A DNA stretch of 64,000 nt. Source: Rubellimicrobium thermophilum DSM 16684. Lineage in GTDB: Bacteria; Pseudomonadota; Alphaproteobacteria; Rhodobacterales; Rhodobacteraceae. The stretch spans positions 1,017,606-1,081,605 of the forward strand of contig NZ_KE557320.1 in the NCBI RefSeq assembly GCF_000442315.1, read 5' to 3'. Made by a program: the position numbers and the translations under genes. This document shows, one piece after another, positions 37,360 through 47,610 of the stretch. A model generated the notes under the pieces. The model was given only the letters and a program-made list of their open reading frames with translations. It had not been told where the DNA came from and searched no databases. The first letter of the stretch is position 1; each line of letters starts with the position of its first letter.

Positions 37360-38108
37360 CGGAAGCCCTGCGCCAGCGCATCGGCCCCGCGCGCGAGGAT
37401 GGCGATATCCACCCCGATGCCCAGCACAGTCGCGCCGAGATCGGCACAGCGGCGGGCGAAATCCGGCGTCGTCAGGATGCCTGCCGCCTTGCCCGTGGCA
37501 ACGATACGCGGGATCGCCTCTTCCACCGCGGCGCGCAGGGCATCGCTCAGACCGCGCTCGCCCATCGCGGTGGCCAGATCGGACGGCCCGATGAACAGAC
37601 CGTCCACGCCGTCCACTGCGGCGATCTCCTCGATCCGCGACAGGGCTTCGGGCGTCTCGATCTGGACGAGCAGGCAGAGCTCCTCCTCGGCCCGGTCGAG
37701 GTAATCCGCCACACGGCCGAACCGGTTGGCCCGCGTCAGAAGAGAGACGCCGCGCATCCCCCGCGGCGGATAGCGCATGGCGCGGACCGCGGCCTCGGCC
37801 TCGGCCGCGGACTGGACATAGGGAATCAGCAGCGTCTGGGCGCCGGCATCGAGGAAGCGCTTGATCAGGACCGGGTCATTCCAGGCAGGACGGCAGATGG
37901 CGGAGACGGGCCAGGCCGCGGCGGCCTGCATCTGGGCGATCACGCCGATGGGATCGTTGGGCGAATGCTCGGTATCGAAGCAGAGCCAGTCGAAGCCCGC
38001 GGGGGCCACCACCTCGGCCAGATAGCCGCCGGGGGCCGTGACCCAAAGGCCGATCTGCGTCTCACCCGCCCCGAGGCGGCGTCTGAACCGGTTGACGGGC
38101 ATGTCCAT
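37338..38108 (-). CDS. HpcH/HpaI-family aldolase
   Basis: A 256-residue class II pyruvate aldolase of the HpcH/HpaI family, which splits 2-keto-3-hydroxy acids such as 2-keto-3-deoxy-sugar acids or 4-hydroxy-2-oxoheptanedioate. Seen are [29 protein letters not shown], the glutamate site [11 protein letters not shown] and [11 protein letters not shown]. The start at 38108 (MDMPVNRF) has AGGA at moderate spacing; 38102 is an alternative. The gene diverges from aroQ (118-base gap) and overlaps the ugd 3' end. The substrate cannot be assigned. Confidence 0.88.
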   Translation of the reverse strand: MDMPVNRFRRRLGAGETQIGLWVTAPGGYLAEVVAPAGFDWLCFDTEHSPNDPIGVIAQMQAAAAWPVSAICRPAWNDPVLIKRFLDAGAQTLLIPYVQSAAEAEAAVRAMRYPPRGMRGVSLLTRANRFGRVADYLDRAEEELCLLVQIETPEALSRIEEIAAVDGVDGLFIGPSDLATAMGERGLSDALRAAVEEAIPRIVATGKAAGILTTPDFARRCADLGATVLGIGVDIAILARGADALAQGFRQAGTKP

Positions 38109-38226
38109 GGATGAAGGTCCTGCTGTGGCAGCAAAGGGGTTGCAGGCCATGCGGCGAAAGTCCAGAGGGCCTTGCCCGCCCAGCCGACGGAGGGGCACAA
38201 GAAAGCCGCCAGAGCGGAGCCATGCC

Positions 38227-38691
38227 ATGTCCCTGCCCCTTGTCCTGATCCTGAACGGGCCGAACCTGAACCTGCTCGGCCAGCGCCAGCCGGAGATCTA
38301 CGGGCGCGAGACGCTGGCCGATGTGGAGCGCGACTGCGCCGCGCTGGCAGAGACGCTGGGGCTGCGGACCGAGCTGCGCCAGTCGAATCACGAAGGGGTG
38401 CTGATCGACTGGGTGCAGGAGGCGCGGGGTCGCGCGGCCGGGATCGTCATCAATCCCGGCGGGCTGACCCATACCTCGGTGGCGCTGCTCGATGCCCTCC
38501 ATGCCTTCGAGGGGCCGGTGGTGGAGGTGCACATCTCCCAGATCCACCGGCGCGAGGCCTTCCGGCATCATTCCTATGTCAGCCTGCGCGCCGATGCCGT
38601 GATCGCGGGCTGTGGCACCATGGGGTATGGATTCGCGCTGCGGCGCATCGCGGCGCTGATCGGCCGGGCGGGGGAACAGGGCGGGCGCTGA
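38227..38691 (+). CDS. aroQ: 3-Dehydroquinate dehydratase, type II
   Basis: A 154-residue type II dehydroquinase of the shikimate pathway (a catabolic quinate role is also possible). Motifs seen are [19 protein letters not shown] with the catalytic tyrosine, [31 protein letters not shown] and [18 protein letters not shown]. The ATG at 38227 follows CGGAG; ATG at 38222 is out of frame. A long antisense frame from betA crosses this gene and is rejected. Confidence 0.96.
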   Translation: MSLPLVLILNGPNLNLLGQRQPEIYGRETLADVERDCAALAETLGLRTELRQSNHEGVLIDWVQEARGRAAGIVINPGGLTHTSVALLDALHAFEGPVVEVHISQIHRREAFRHHSYVSLRADAVIAGCGTMGYGFALRRIAALIGRAGEQGGR

Positions 38692-38779
38692 GGCCGGATC
38701 CCCTGCCCCGCCCCTGCCCCCCGCACCGCATCGCGCTGCACGGCATGGCCCTGCACCGCCCCGGTCGCCGGCGACCCCG

Positions 38780-40485
38780 TCATTCGGCGCGCGCAGCTCG
38801 CGGCTGGTTTCGGATTGGCCGGGAACCGGGCGCCGGGGACGCTGGGCGGTCTGCCAGTCGGGATCGATCCAGGGTTCCCGTTCGTCGCGCGGCAGGCGAC
38901 GGCCCAGGATGTGATCGGCAGCCTTTTCCCCCGTCATGATGGAGGGGGCGTTGAGATTGCCATTGGTGATCCGCGGGAAGATCGAGGAATCCGCAACGCG
39001 CAGGCCCTCGACCCCGATCACGCGGCAATCGGGGTCCACCACGGCCAGCGGATCGGCCGGATCGCCCATCCGGCAGGTCCCGCAGGGATGATAGGCCGAT
39101 TCGACATGTTCCCGGATCGCCTCGTCGAGCTGGGCATCGGTCTGGACATGTTCGCCGGGGCTGATCTCATGGCCGCGGAACCGCTCGAAGGCGGGCTGGG
39201 CAAAGATCTCGCGCGTCAGGCGGATGGCGGTGCGGAAGTCGCGCCAGTCCTCCTCGGTGCTCATGTAGTTGAAGAGGATGCGCGGCGGATCGGCCGGATC
39301 GGGCGAGCGCAGCGTCACCGTCCCGCGCGAGGGCGAGCGCATCGGGCCGACATGGGCCTGGTAGCCATGGCCGTCCGCCGCCGCACGCCCGTCATAGCGC
39401 ACCGCGATGGGCAGGAAATGGAACTGGATGTCCGGATACTCCACCCCCGCGCGCGAGCGGATGAAGCCGCCCATCTCGAACTGGTTGGACGCGCCGAGGC
39501 CGCGGCCTGTCAGCAGCCACTGGGCCCCCACCAGCGCCTTGCCCCAGATGTTCCAGTAGCGGAACAGCGAGACCGGGAGCAGCGAAGCCTGCTGGACATA
39601 GATCTCCAGATGATCCTGGAGATTGGCGCCCACGCCGGGCCGGTCGGCAAGAACCGGGATGCCCATCGCGCGCAGATGCCCGGCCGGGCCGATGCCCGAG
39701 AGCATCAGGAGCTTCGGGCTGTTGATCGAGGAGGCGGAGACGATCACCTCGCGGTGGGCACGGATGGTCTGCAGGCCGTTGAAGCTGTCGATCTCCACGC
39801 CGATGGCCCGGCGCCCCTCGAAGAGGATGCGCCGGGCGATCCCGGTCACGAGATCGCAGTTGGGGCGCCGCAGCGCAGGGCGCAGATAGGCCCAGGCTGC
39901 CGACCAGCGCATGCCCCGCCAGATGGTCGATTCCATGGGGCCGAAGCCCTCCTGGCGCCAGCCGTTCGGGTCGTCGGTCAGGGGATAGCCCGCCTGCCGT
40001 CCCGCCTCGAGAAAGGCGCGGGCCAGCGGGTTGGAGGCCGGGCCGCGGGTGACATGAAGCGGTCCGTCATGACCGCGCCATGACGGATCCCCCACCCCGC
40101 CATGCCAGTGCTCCATCCGCCGGAAATAGGGGAGCACGTCGGCAAAGGCCCAGCCTTGTGCCCCCATCTCGGCCCAGTGGTCGAAATCGCGGGCATGGCC
40201 ACGGACATAGACCATGCCGTTGATGGAGGAGGATCCGCCGATGACCTTGCCGCGGGGCGTGGCCAGACTGCGTCCGCCCAGATGGGGTTCGGGCTCGGTG
40301 CGGAAGCCCCAGTCGTAGCGCGCCATGTTCATCGGATAGGACAGGGCGGCGGGCATGCGGATGAACGGCCCCCAGTCGGAGCCCCCGGCCTCGATGATGA
40401 TGACCGAATGGCCTGCCTCCGACAGGCGGTAGGCCAGGGCACAGCCGGCGCTGCCGGCCCCGATGACGACGTAATCGGCATGCAT
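38780..40485 (-). CDS. betA: Choline dehydrogenase (3' end uncertain)
   Basis: A GMC-family flavoprotein oxidising choline to betaine aldehyde at the membrane. Seen are [20 protein letters not shown] at the N terminus, [20 protein letters not shown], and the C-terminal catalytic region [10 protein letters not shown] and [19 protein letters not shown]. The family ends soon after a WI(D/N)P-W-T-QR-like segment, here [11 protein letters not shown] near 38840. As written the frame continues to 38062 across aroQ, which is implausible; I assume one more indel near 38800-38850 and a stop at 38780, giving about 568 residues. Its start overlaps the betB stop by one base. Confidence 0.88.
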
Positions 40486-41942
40486 CAGAAAGGCGCCTCC
40501 ACGCGGTTGAGGCCGACATAGACGGACTTGATGCGGCTGTAGTGTTCGATGGCGGCCCAGCCGTTCTCGCGCCCGATGCCGGACTTGCGGATCCCACCGA
40601 AGGGGGCTTCCACGGGGGTGAGGTTGTAGGCGTTGATCCAGCAGGTCCCGGCCTCGAAGGCGGCGGCCACGCGGTGTGCGCGGGCGAGATCGGCCGTGAA
40701 GACCCCGGCGGACAGACCGAACTCGGTCGCGTTGGCGCGTGCGATGACCTCCTCCTCGCTGTCGAAGTCGAGCACCGCCATGACGGGGCCGAACACCTCC
40801 TCGCGCGCGAGGGTCATGTCATCGGTCACATCGGCAAAGACGGTCGGCTCGATCCAGAAGCCCGGACGATCCGGGCGGCGCCCGCCCGCGATCAGGCGCG
40901 CGCCCTCCTCAAGGGCCTTGCGGATGTAGCCCTCGACGATCGCACGCTGGCGCTCGCTCACCAGGGGGCCGAAATTGGTCGTCTCGTCCAGGGGATCGCC
41001 CATGCGCACGCCCTTGAGCCGTTCCGTCAGGCGGGACAGGAAGGCCTCCTTGATCCCGCGCTGGAGGAAGACCCGCGTGCCGTTGGAGCAGATCTGACCG
41101 GAGGAATAAAAGTTTCCGAGGATCGCCCCGGAGATGGCCGATTCGAGATCCGCATCCTCGAAGACCAGCAGCGGCGACTTGCCCCCCAGTTCCAGCGTCA
41201 CGGGTTTGAGCCCGCGCGCCGCGGCCTCGTAGAGGCGCGTGCCGGTGGGCACCGACCCGGTGAGCGAAACCTTGGCCACGCGCGGATCCTCCACAAGGCG
41301 CGCGCCGACATCCCCCCTGCCCTGCACGACATTGAACAGACCGGGCGGGGCGCCTGCCTCGCACAGGATCTCGGCGAGCTTCAGTGCCCCGAGCGGCGTC
41401 GTCTCGGAGGGCTTGAAGATCATCGCATTGCCGCAGGCCAGGGCGGGCGCGGCCTTCCATGCGGCGATCTGGGTGGGATAGTTCCAGGCCCCGATCCCGA
41501 GGCAGACGCCCAACGGCTCGCGCCGGGTATAGACGAAGTCGCCGCCCGAAAGGGGAATGTGCTCGCCCGCGATGGCAGCGGCAAGGCCGCCGAACCATTC
41601 GAGCGCGTCGGCGGCGCTCAGGGCATCGGCCACCAGCGTCTCCGAAAGCGGCTTGCCGGTGTCGTATGTCTCGAGAACGGAGAGGTCGCGGTTGCGTTCG
41701 CGGATCAGGTCGGCGGCCCGGCGCAGGACGCGTCCGCGTTCGGCCCCCTTGAGCGCGGCCCAGTCCTTCTGCGCGCGCAGGGCGGAGACCAGCGCCTCTT
41801 CGATCACGTCCGGGGTGGCGGCGCGGACGCGGGCAATCTCTTCGCCGGTGGCCGGATAGATGACGGGAATCGGATCGCCGGCGGGATCCTCGCGGTAGCG
41901 GCCGTCGATGAAATGGCTGCCTTCGGGCCGAATGTCGGGCAT
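40485..41942 (-). CDS. betB: Betaine aldehyde dehydrogenase
   Basis: A 485-residue NAD-dependent dehydrogenase turning betaine aldehyde into glycine betaine. Seen are [20 protein letters not shown], the glutamate motif [20 protein letters not shown] and the catalytic cysteine motif [13 protein letters not shown], typical of BetB. The ATG at 41942 has GAGGGGGGA six bases upstream; ATG at 41948 overlaps the betC stop as ATGA but has its ribosome site too close. The gene is in the order betI-betC-betB-betA. Confidence 0.94.
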   Translation of the reverse strand: MPDIRPEGSHFIDGRYREDPAGDPIPVIYPATGEEIARVRAATPDVIEEALVSALRAQKDWAALKGAERGRVLRRAADLIRERNRDLSVLETYDTGKPLSETLVADALSAADALEWFGGLAAAIAGEHIPLSGGDFVYTRREPLGVCLGIGAWNYPTQIAAWKAAPALACGNAMIFKPSETTPLGALKLAEILCEAGAPPGLFNVVQGRGDVGARLVEDPRVAKVSLTGSVPTGTRLYEAAARGLKPVTLELGGKSPLLVFEDADLESAISGAILGNFYSSGQICSNGTRVFLQRGIKEAFLSRLTERLKGVRMGDPLDETTNFGPLVSERQRAIVEGYIRKALEEGARLIAGGRRPDRPGFWIEPTVFADVTDDMTLAREEVFGPVMAVLDFDSEEEVIARANATEFGLSAGVFTADLARAHRVAAAFEAGTCWINAYNLTPVEAPFGGIRKSGIGRENGWAAIEHYSRIKSVYVGLNRVEAPF

Positions 41943-41944
41943 GG

Positions 41945-43452
41945 TCATTCCCCCCTCGGGAAGCGCTGGGATTCCTCGAGCACGTTCAGGTCCATGTGGT
42001 TGCGCATGTAGCGTTCGGAGGCGCGTTGCAGCGGCTGGAAGTCCCACGGGTAATAGGCCCCGTTGCGCAGCGCCTCGTAGACGACGATGCGGCGCGCCTG
42101 ACTTTCGCGCACGGCCGCATCGAAGGCGGCGAGATCCCAGCGCGCATCCGCCAAGGCCCGCATCCGCGCGAGGGCATCGGCATGGGCGGGATCGGCAGCC
42201 AGGTTGCGCCGTTCCCAGGGATCCGCCTCGAGATCGAAGAGCAGATCCGGGTCCGCCACGCAGCGGATGTATTTCCATCGCCCGTCGCGCAGGGCGACCA
42301 TCGGCGCAACCGAAGCCTCGGCGGCGTATTCCATCGGCACCGGGCCGCGCGGGGCCCCCGCCGCCACGGGCAGGAGCGAGACGCCATCCGTCCAGGGCGC
42401 GATGGCGGCGATGTCTACCCCGGCCAGGTCGCAGAGCGTGGGGCAGACATCGAGCGTGCTGACCGGAGTCGGGCAGCGGCCGGGCACGAGCCCGGCGCCG
42501 CGATCATGAGGGGCACGCCGGCCGAATGCTCGAAGAAGTGCATCTTGAACCACAGGCCACGCTCGCCCAGCATGTCGCCATGGTCCGACAGGACGACGAT
42601 CACGGCTTCCTGCCGCGTCGCCTCGAGGACCGACAGGATCTCGCCGATCTTCTCGTCGATATAGCTGATCGAGGCGAAGTAGCCGCGGCGCGCCCGCCGG
42701 ATCATCTCGGGGGTGATGGCATAGCGGCGCCAGTCGCAGGCATCGAGGATGCGCTGCGAATGGGGATCCATGTCCTCGTAGGGAATGGGGGGCTGGGCGG
42801 GGTCGAGATGCGCGCAGTCCTCGTAGAGCTCCCAGTGACGGCGGCGCGCCACATAGGGATCATGGGGATGGGTGAAGCTGACCGTGAGGCACCAGGGCCG
42901 CGAATCATGCCCTCGGGCGAGGTCGTAGAGCTTCTGGACGGCGAAATGGGCGACCTCGTCGTCATATTCGAGCTGATTGGTGATCTCGGCCACGCCGGCG
43001 CCGGACACGGAGCCGAGATTGTGATACCACCAGTCGATCCGCTCGTGCGGCTTGCGGTAATCGGGGGTCCAGCCGAAATCGGCCGGGTAGATGTCGGTCG
43101 TCAGCCGCTCCTCGAAGCCGTGCAGCTGGTCGGGGCCGACGAAATGCATCTTGCCCGACAGGACGGTGCGATAGCCGGCACGGCGCAGGTGATGGGCGAA
43201 GGTGGGCACCGAGGAGGGGAACTCGGCTGCATTGTCGTAGACCCCCGTTCGCGACGGAAGCTGTCCGGCCATGAAGGACGCGCGCGAGGGGGCGCAGAGC
43301 GGCGAGGCGGCATAGGCCGCCGGAAAGCGCACCGACCGTTCGGCCAGGCGCCTGAGATTCGGCGCATGAAGCCAGTCGGCCGGCCCGTCGGGAAAGAACG
43401 GGCCGGCAAGCTGGTCCGCCATCAGGATGAGGATGTTGGGCTGGCGGCTCAT
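41945..43452 (-). CDS. betC: Choline sulfatase (one frame break)
   Basis: Restoring one base gives about 502 residues, the normal BetC length. The alkaline-phosphatase-like sulfatase shows [15 protein letters not shown] and the formylglycine motif [16 protein letters not shown] with the modified Cys, plus [11 protein letters not shown] and [13 protein letters not shown]. The C-terminal part reads [20 protein letters not shown]. The break is at about 42491-42497, between MIAAPG and LVPGRCP. BetC hydrolyses choline-O-sulfate to choline and sulfate, feeding BetA. Its start overlaps the betI stop as ATGA with a GGGAG ribosome site. Confidence 0.92.
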
Positions 43453-44024
43453 GCGTCGATCTCCCGCGAGACATGGTCAAGGACGAGGGCGGTTGCCGCG
43501 GCGCGGTCGGGGGCGGCGGGCGAGAGAGCCTGCCGCAGATAGACCCCGTCGATCAGCGCGCCGATGCCGTCGGCGACCCGTCCCGCCCGTGCCCCGACGA
43601 GCGGTCGCAGGGCATGACAGAGATTGGAGCGCAGCCGGCGGTGATAGATGGACAGCAGCCGCCGCGCCTCGGGCATGGTCTGGGCAAGGACATAGAAGTT
43701 GAGCCAGGCCGAGATCGTGTCGCGCCGGAAACTCGAGGGGGAGAAGGAGGCGCGCACGACCGCCTCGAGCCGCTCGCGCGGGGTGGAGGCAAGCGCCAGC
43801 GCGCCGCGCACCTCGGCGCCGTAGACGATCAGGACATGGCGGAAGGCGGCGACGAAGATCGCCTCCTTGGAGCCGAAATAGTGATGCGCAAGGGCCGCCG
43901 ACACGCCTGCCCGCGCGGCGATCTGGGCCACCGTCACATCGAGACTGCCGGCGCGGCCGATCTCCTGGATCGTTGCCTTGACGATAGCAGCCCTGCGGAT
44001 AGGCTCGGCCCCGCTGCGTGCCAT
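43449..44024 (-). CDS. betI: TetR-family choline-responsive repressor BetI
   Basis: A 191-residue TetR-type regulator. The helix-turn-helix includes LDVTVAQIAARAGVSAALAH followed by HYFGSKEAIF, and the ligand domain includes FRRDTISAWLNFYVLAQTMP, a BetI-like stretch. It heads the betICBA operon and faces choXWV across 108 bases that contain a TTGATTGA/TCAATCAA palindrome. BetI normally represses until choline is present; here it could control both the bet operon and the choline transporter. Confidence 0.92.
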   Translation of the reverse strand: MARSGAEPIRRAAIVKATIQEIGRAGSLDVTVAQIAARAGVSAALAHHYFGSKEAIFVAAFRHVLIVYGAEVRGALALASTPRERLEAVVRASFSPSSFRRDTISAWLNFYVLAQTMPEARRLLSIYHRRLRSNLCHALRPLVGARAGRVADGIGALIDGVYLRQALSPAAPDRAAATALVLDHVSREIDA

Positions 44025-44072
44025 GGCTCCGTCCTTGAAAAAAGGAGGTTGCCAGATCCGTTTAGCGAATGA

Positions 44073-44092
44073 TTGATTGATGCGTCAATCAA
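44073..44092. promoter_or_regulatory. Probable BetI operator
   Basis: A perfect 8-base inverted repeat TTGATTGA-TGCG-TCAATCAA lies midway between betI (start 44024) and choX (start 44133). Its ATTGA/TCAAT core resembles known BetI sites. The position suits repression of both divergent promoters. Confidence 0.65.
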
Positions 44093-44132
44093 GAACCATC
44101 CCGGACCCCGCCGGAATGCCAGGGAGACCCAG

Positions 44133-45056
44133 ATGAGACTGACCGCCGCTGCCCTTTCCGCCCTCGCCCTTGCTGCAGGGCCTGTCTTCGCCGATTGCGA
44201 GACCATCACCTTCTCGGATGTCGGCTGGACCGACATCACCGCGACCACCGCTGTCGCCACCACCATCCTCGAAGCGCTCGGCCACGATACCGAGACGCTC
44301 GTGCTCTCGGTGCCCGTCACCTATCAGTCGCTGGCCTCGGGCGATGTGGACGTGTTCCTGGGCAACTGGATGCCCACCATGGAGGCCGACATCGCCCCCT
44401 ACCGCGAGGCCGGGACGGTGGACACGGTTCGCACCAACCTGACCGGCGCCAAATACACCCTGGCCACCAATGCGGCGGGAGCCGCTCTGGGCATCGACAG
44501 CTTCGACGACATCGCCGCCCATGGCGATGCCCTGGATCACAAGATCTATGGCATCGAGCCCGGCAATGACGGCAACCGCCTGATTCTCGACATGATCGGG
44601 CAGGACATGTTCGGCCTTGGCGGCTTCCAGCTCGTGGAATCCTCGGAACAGGGGATGCTGGCCCAGGTCGCCCGTGCCGATCAGCGCGGCGAACCGATCG
44701 TCTTCCTCGGCTGGGAACCCCATCCGATGAACGCCAATTTCGAGCTGACCTATCTCGCCGGCGGCGATGACGTGTTCGGCCCCGATTTCGGCGGCGCCGA
44801 GGTGCGGACCAACACCCGCGCGGGCTTTGTCGAGGAATGCCCGAATGTCGGCCGGTTCCTGCAGAACCTCGAATTCACGCTCCAGATGGAAAACGAGATC
44901 ATGGGCGCGATCCTCGATGACGGTCAGGACCCGGCCGAGGCGGCGCGCGCCTGGCTTGCCGCCCATCCCGAGGTGCTCGACGCCTGGCTGGATGGGGTGA
45001 CCACCGCCGATGGCGGCGACGCCAAGGCGGCGGTGCTCGCAGCGATCGGAGGCTGA
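44133..45056 (+). CDS. choX: Choline ABC transporter binding protein
   Basis: A 307-residue periplasmic binding protein of the ProX/ChoX type. The signal peptide MRLTAAALSALALAAGPVFA is followed by the mature start DCETITFSDVGWTDITATTA. The substrate box relies on conserved aromatic residues such as those in VFLGNWMPTMEAD and FLGWEPHPMNAN. The ATG at 44133 follows AGGGAGA. It is the first gene of choX-choW-choV. A hairpin separates it from choW and may protect the choX mRNA. Confidence 0.94.
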   Translation: MRLTAAALSALALAAGPVFADCETITFSDVGWTDITATTAVATTILEALGHDTETLVLSVPVTYQSLASGDVDVFLGNWMPTMEADIAPYREAGTVDTVRTNLTGAKYTLATNAAGAALGIDSFDDIAAHGDALDHKIYGIEPGNDGNRLILDMIGQDMFGLGGFQLVESSEQGMLAQVARADQRGEPIVFLGWEPHPMNANFELTYLAGGDDVFGPDFGGAEVRTNTRAGFVEECPNVGRFLQNLEFTLQMENEIMGAILDDGQDPAEAARAWLAAHPEVLDAWLDGVTTADGGDAKAAVLAAIGG

Positions 45057-45096
45057 GGATGCGCGCAGCGGCGGCCCTTCGTGAACCTGCCGCCCT

Positions 45097-45116
45097 GCGC
45101 GGCCTGATCGCAGGCC
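45097..45116 (+). promoter_or_regulatory. Intercistronic stem-loop between choX and choW
   Basis: A perfect 8-base-pair stem GCGGCCTG/CAGGCCGC with the four-base loop ATCG lies in the 76-base gap. Such a hairpin without a T run often stabilises the upstream mRNA so that more binding protein than permease is made. That role is inferred. Confidence 0.5.
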
Positions 45117-45132
45117 GCTGTCAGGGGCCGGC

Positions 45133-45966
45133 ATGATGGACTGGCTGACCGGATGGAAGATCCCGGTGGGGCGCTGGGCCGCCCTGTCCTTCGACTGGCT
45201 GCAGGCCAATCTGTCCTGGGTCTTCGAGGGGCTGTCGGCCTTCTTCGAGGCGATCATCACGGGGGTGCTCTGGCTTCTCCAGACGCCCCACCCGCTTGTC
45301 GTTGTGGCTGTCTTCGTCGCCCTGACCTGGCTGCTCCAGCGCTCCTGGCGGGTCTGCCTGCTGGTGCTGCTGTGCTTCCTGTTCATCCTCAATCAGGGCT
45401 ACTGGCGGCAGGTGACCGAAAGCCTGACGCTGGTGCTCACGGCCTGCGCGGTCTGCATGGGGATCGGGGTGCCCATCGGCATCGCCGCGGCCCACCGGCC
45501 CCGCCTCTATCAGGCGATGGCGCCGGTGCTCGATCTGATGCAGACCCTGCCGACCTTCGTCTATCTCATCCCGGCCATCGTCTTCTTCGGCCTCGGCATG
45601 GTGCCGGGCCTCATTGCCACGGTGATCTTCGTGCTGCCCGCACCGATCCGTCTGGCCCATCTGGGCATCTCCTCCACGCCCCCCGCCCTGCTGGAAGCCG
45701 CGCAGGCCTTTGGTGCCACCCCGCGGCAGATGCTGTGGAAGGTGGAGCTTCCCTGGGCCTGGCCCCAGATCATGACCGGCCTCAATCAGGCGATCATGCT
45801 GTCGCTGTCCATGGTCGTCATCGCCGCCCTGGTGGGGGCGAACGGACTTGGCGTGCCCGTCGTGCGCGCCCTCAACACCGTCAATACGGCTCTGGGCTTC
45901 GAGGCAGGCCTCGTCATCGTCGTCGTGGCGATCCTGCTCGACCGCATGCTGCGGGTGAAACGATGA
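45133..45966 (+). CDS. choW: Choline ABC transporter permease
   Basis: A 277-residue ProW-type permease with about six membrane helices. It has the conserved segments PVLDLMQTLPTFVYLIPAIV and GLGMVPGLIATVIF, and the ATPase-contact loop LLEAAQAFGATPRQMLWKVE. The ATG follows AGGGG and its stop overlaps the choV start as ATGA. It would form the membrane channel of the choline importer. Confidence 0.94.
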   Translation: MMDWLTGWKIPVGRWAALSFDWLQANLSWVFEGLSAFFEAIITGVLWLLQTPHPLVVVAVFVALTWLLQRSWRVCLLVLLCFLFILNQGYWRQVTESLTLVLTACAVCMGIGVPIGIAAAHRPRLYQAMAPVLDLMQTLPTFVYLIPAIVFFGLGMVPGLIATVIFVLPAPIRLAHLGISSTPPALLEAAQAFGATPRQMLWKVELPWAWPQIMTGLNQAIMLSLSMVVIAALVGANGLGVPVVRALNTVNTALGFEAGLVIVVVAILLDRMLRVKR

Positions 45967-47027
45967 ACGCCGCGCCGGCCGTCGTGTTCGACCGCGTCTC
46001 CATCGTCTTCGGAGACCGCCCCGAAAGAGCCCTGCCCCTGATGGATCAGGGCCTCTCGCGCGAGGAAATCCAGCGCGAGACGGGACAGGTCCTCGGCGTG
46101 CATGACTGTTCGCTCGAGGTGGCCGAGGGAGAGATCCTCGTCCTCATGGGCCTGTCCGGTTCGGGCAAGTCCACGCTGCTGCGTGCGGTCAATGCGCTGA
46201 ACCCCGTCGTGCGCGGCGATGTCCGGGTGCGCACCGGGGGCGTGATGACCTCGGTCACGCAGGCCGACCGCGCCACCCTGCGCCGCATCCGGCAGGAGAC
46301 GGTGGCCATGGTGTTCCAGCAATTCGGCCTGCTGCCCTGGCGCACGGTGCGCGACAATGTCGGGCTGGGTCTGGAGCTGCGCGGCCAGTCGCGGGCCGAA
46401 CGCGCCGCCCGCGTGGATGAGGAGCTGCGCCTTGTCAATCTCTCGGCGCGGGCGGATGCCCTGGTGGGGGAGCTCTCGGGCGGCATGCAGCAGCGCGTGG
46501 GGCTTGCACGGGCCTTTGCCACGGATGCACCCATCCTGCTGATGGACGAACCCTTCTCGGCCCTCGATCCGCTGATCCGGACACGGCTTCAGGATGAGCT
46601 GCTGGAGCTTCAGCGCAAGCGCAACCGCACCATCATCTTCGTCAGCCATGACCTGGACGAAGCCTTCAAGCTCGGCAACCGGATCGCCATCATGGAAGGC
46701 GGACGGATCGTGCAATGCGGAACCCCGCGCGACATTTTCCGTGCACCGGCAACCCCTTATGTGGCGGATTTCGTGGCGCACATGAACCCGCTCGGGGTGC
46801 TGCGCGCCTGCGACGTGATGGAGCCCCCGACCGACGGCATGCCGCAGGCCGCGATCCCGGCCGATGCCGACATCCGCAGCGTCATGGCGGCGCTGCAGAC
46901 TGGCCGGGCGCTGTCCGTCAGGGACGGCGACAGGACTCTCGGCATCGTGACGGCGGACAGCGTCCTGGCGCGGCTGCTCGACCCCCGCGGTCAGGACCAG
47001 GGAGAGCGCGGCGCGCGCCAGCCATAG
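45963..47027 (+). CDS. choV: Choline ABC transporter ATPase
   Basis: A 354-residue ProV-type ATPase. Walker A is GLSGSGKST, the Q-loop region is VFQQFGLLPWRTV, the signature is LSGGMQQRVGLARAF and Walker B is ILLMDEPFSALD. A C-terminal CBS-like tail (ADIRSVMAALQTGRALSVRD) follows. The ATG at 45963 overlaps the choW stop; a long frame extending to 45153 is a shadow of choW. Its 3' end overlaps the convergent TRIC-type gene by 37 bases. Confidence 0.94.
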   Translation: MNAAPAVVFDRVSIVFGDRPERALPLMDQGLSREEIQRETGQVLGVHDCSLEVAEGEILVLMGLSGSGKSTLLRAVNALNPVVRGDVRVRTGGVMTSVTQADRATLRRIRQETVAMVFQQFGLLPWRTVRDNVGLGLELRGQSRAERAARVDEELRLVNLSARADALVGELSGGMQQRVGLARAFATDAPILLMDEPFSALDPLIRTRLQDELLELQRKRNRTIIFVSHDLDEAFKLGNRIAIMEGGRIVQCGTPRDIFRAPATPYVADFVAHMNPLGVLRACDVMEPPTDGMPQAAIPADADIRSVMAALQTGRALSVRDGDRTLGIVTADSVLARLLDPRGQDQGERGARQP

Positions 47028-47610
47028 CGCACGCTCAGCACCCGCAGCAGGAAGGCCGCCGCAACCCCCCGAGGGTGGCGACCGTCTCGGGCCAGCCCAG
47101 GCGGTCGCCCAGCAGGACCACCGCCGCACCCAGAAGCGCGGCCAGGGCATAGATCTCCTCTCGCAGGACGCGCGGCACCTCGCCCACCAGAAGGTCTCGC
47201 AGGGCCCCTCCGCCGACCGCCGTCAGCATCCCGAGCGCAAGGGAGGCGATCGGGTCCAGCCCCGCCTCCATCGCCTTGCGGCAGCCGGTGACGGCAAAGA
47301 GCCCCAGGCCCAGCGCGTCGAAGACCATCACCGGCTTGCCCAGCCGCTCCACCAGCGGATGCAGGAAGAACACCGCGATCCCCGCGGCCAGCGCCACCGG
47401 CAGATAGCGCCCGTCGGCCAGTGCCATCACCGGCCCGGCACCCAGCAGCATGTCGCGCAGCATTCCCCCCGCGAGCGCCGCCGCCACGGCAAGGACAAGG
47501 ACCCCCACGATGTCGAGGCCGCGTCTCACGGCGACCGTCGCGCCCGAGAGGCCGAAGGCAAAGGTTCCGAGAAGGTCGAGGATGCCCCAGAGGGAATGCA
47601 GATCCGTCAT
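46991..47610 (-). CDS. TRIC/UPF0126-family membrane protein (one frame break near the end)
   Basis: About 206 residues after restoring one base. It has about seven membrane helices and two family repeats with GTFAFGLSGATVAVRRGLD and ALGLGLFAVTGCRKAMEAG, each with the glycine-rich segments GGMLRDML and GGGALRDLLVG. This is the bacterial relative of trimeric intracellular cation channels (YicG/YadS type). The break is in a run of six C at 47065-47070. The ATG at 47610 overlaps the upstream EamA stop as ATGA, with an AGGAGG ribosome site. Confidence 0.88.

Noticed and set aside
45153-45962. Extended N terminus for choV
   Set aside because: It is a shadow frame of choW; the ATPase starts at the ATGA overlap at 45963 and already has full ProV-type length.
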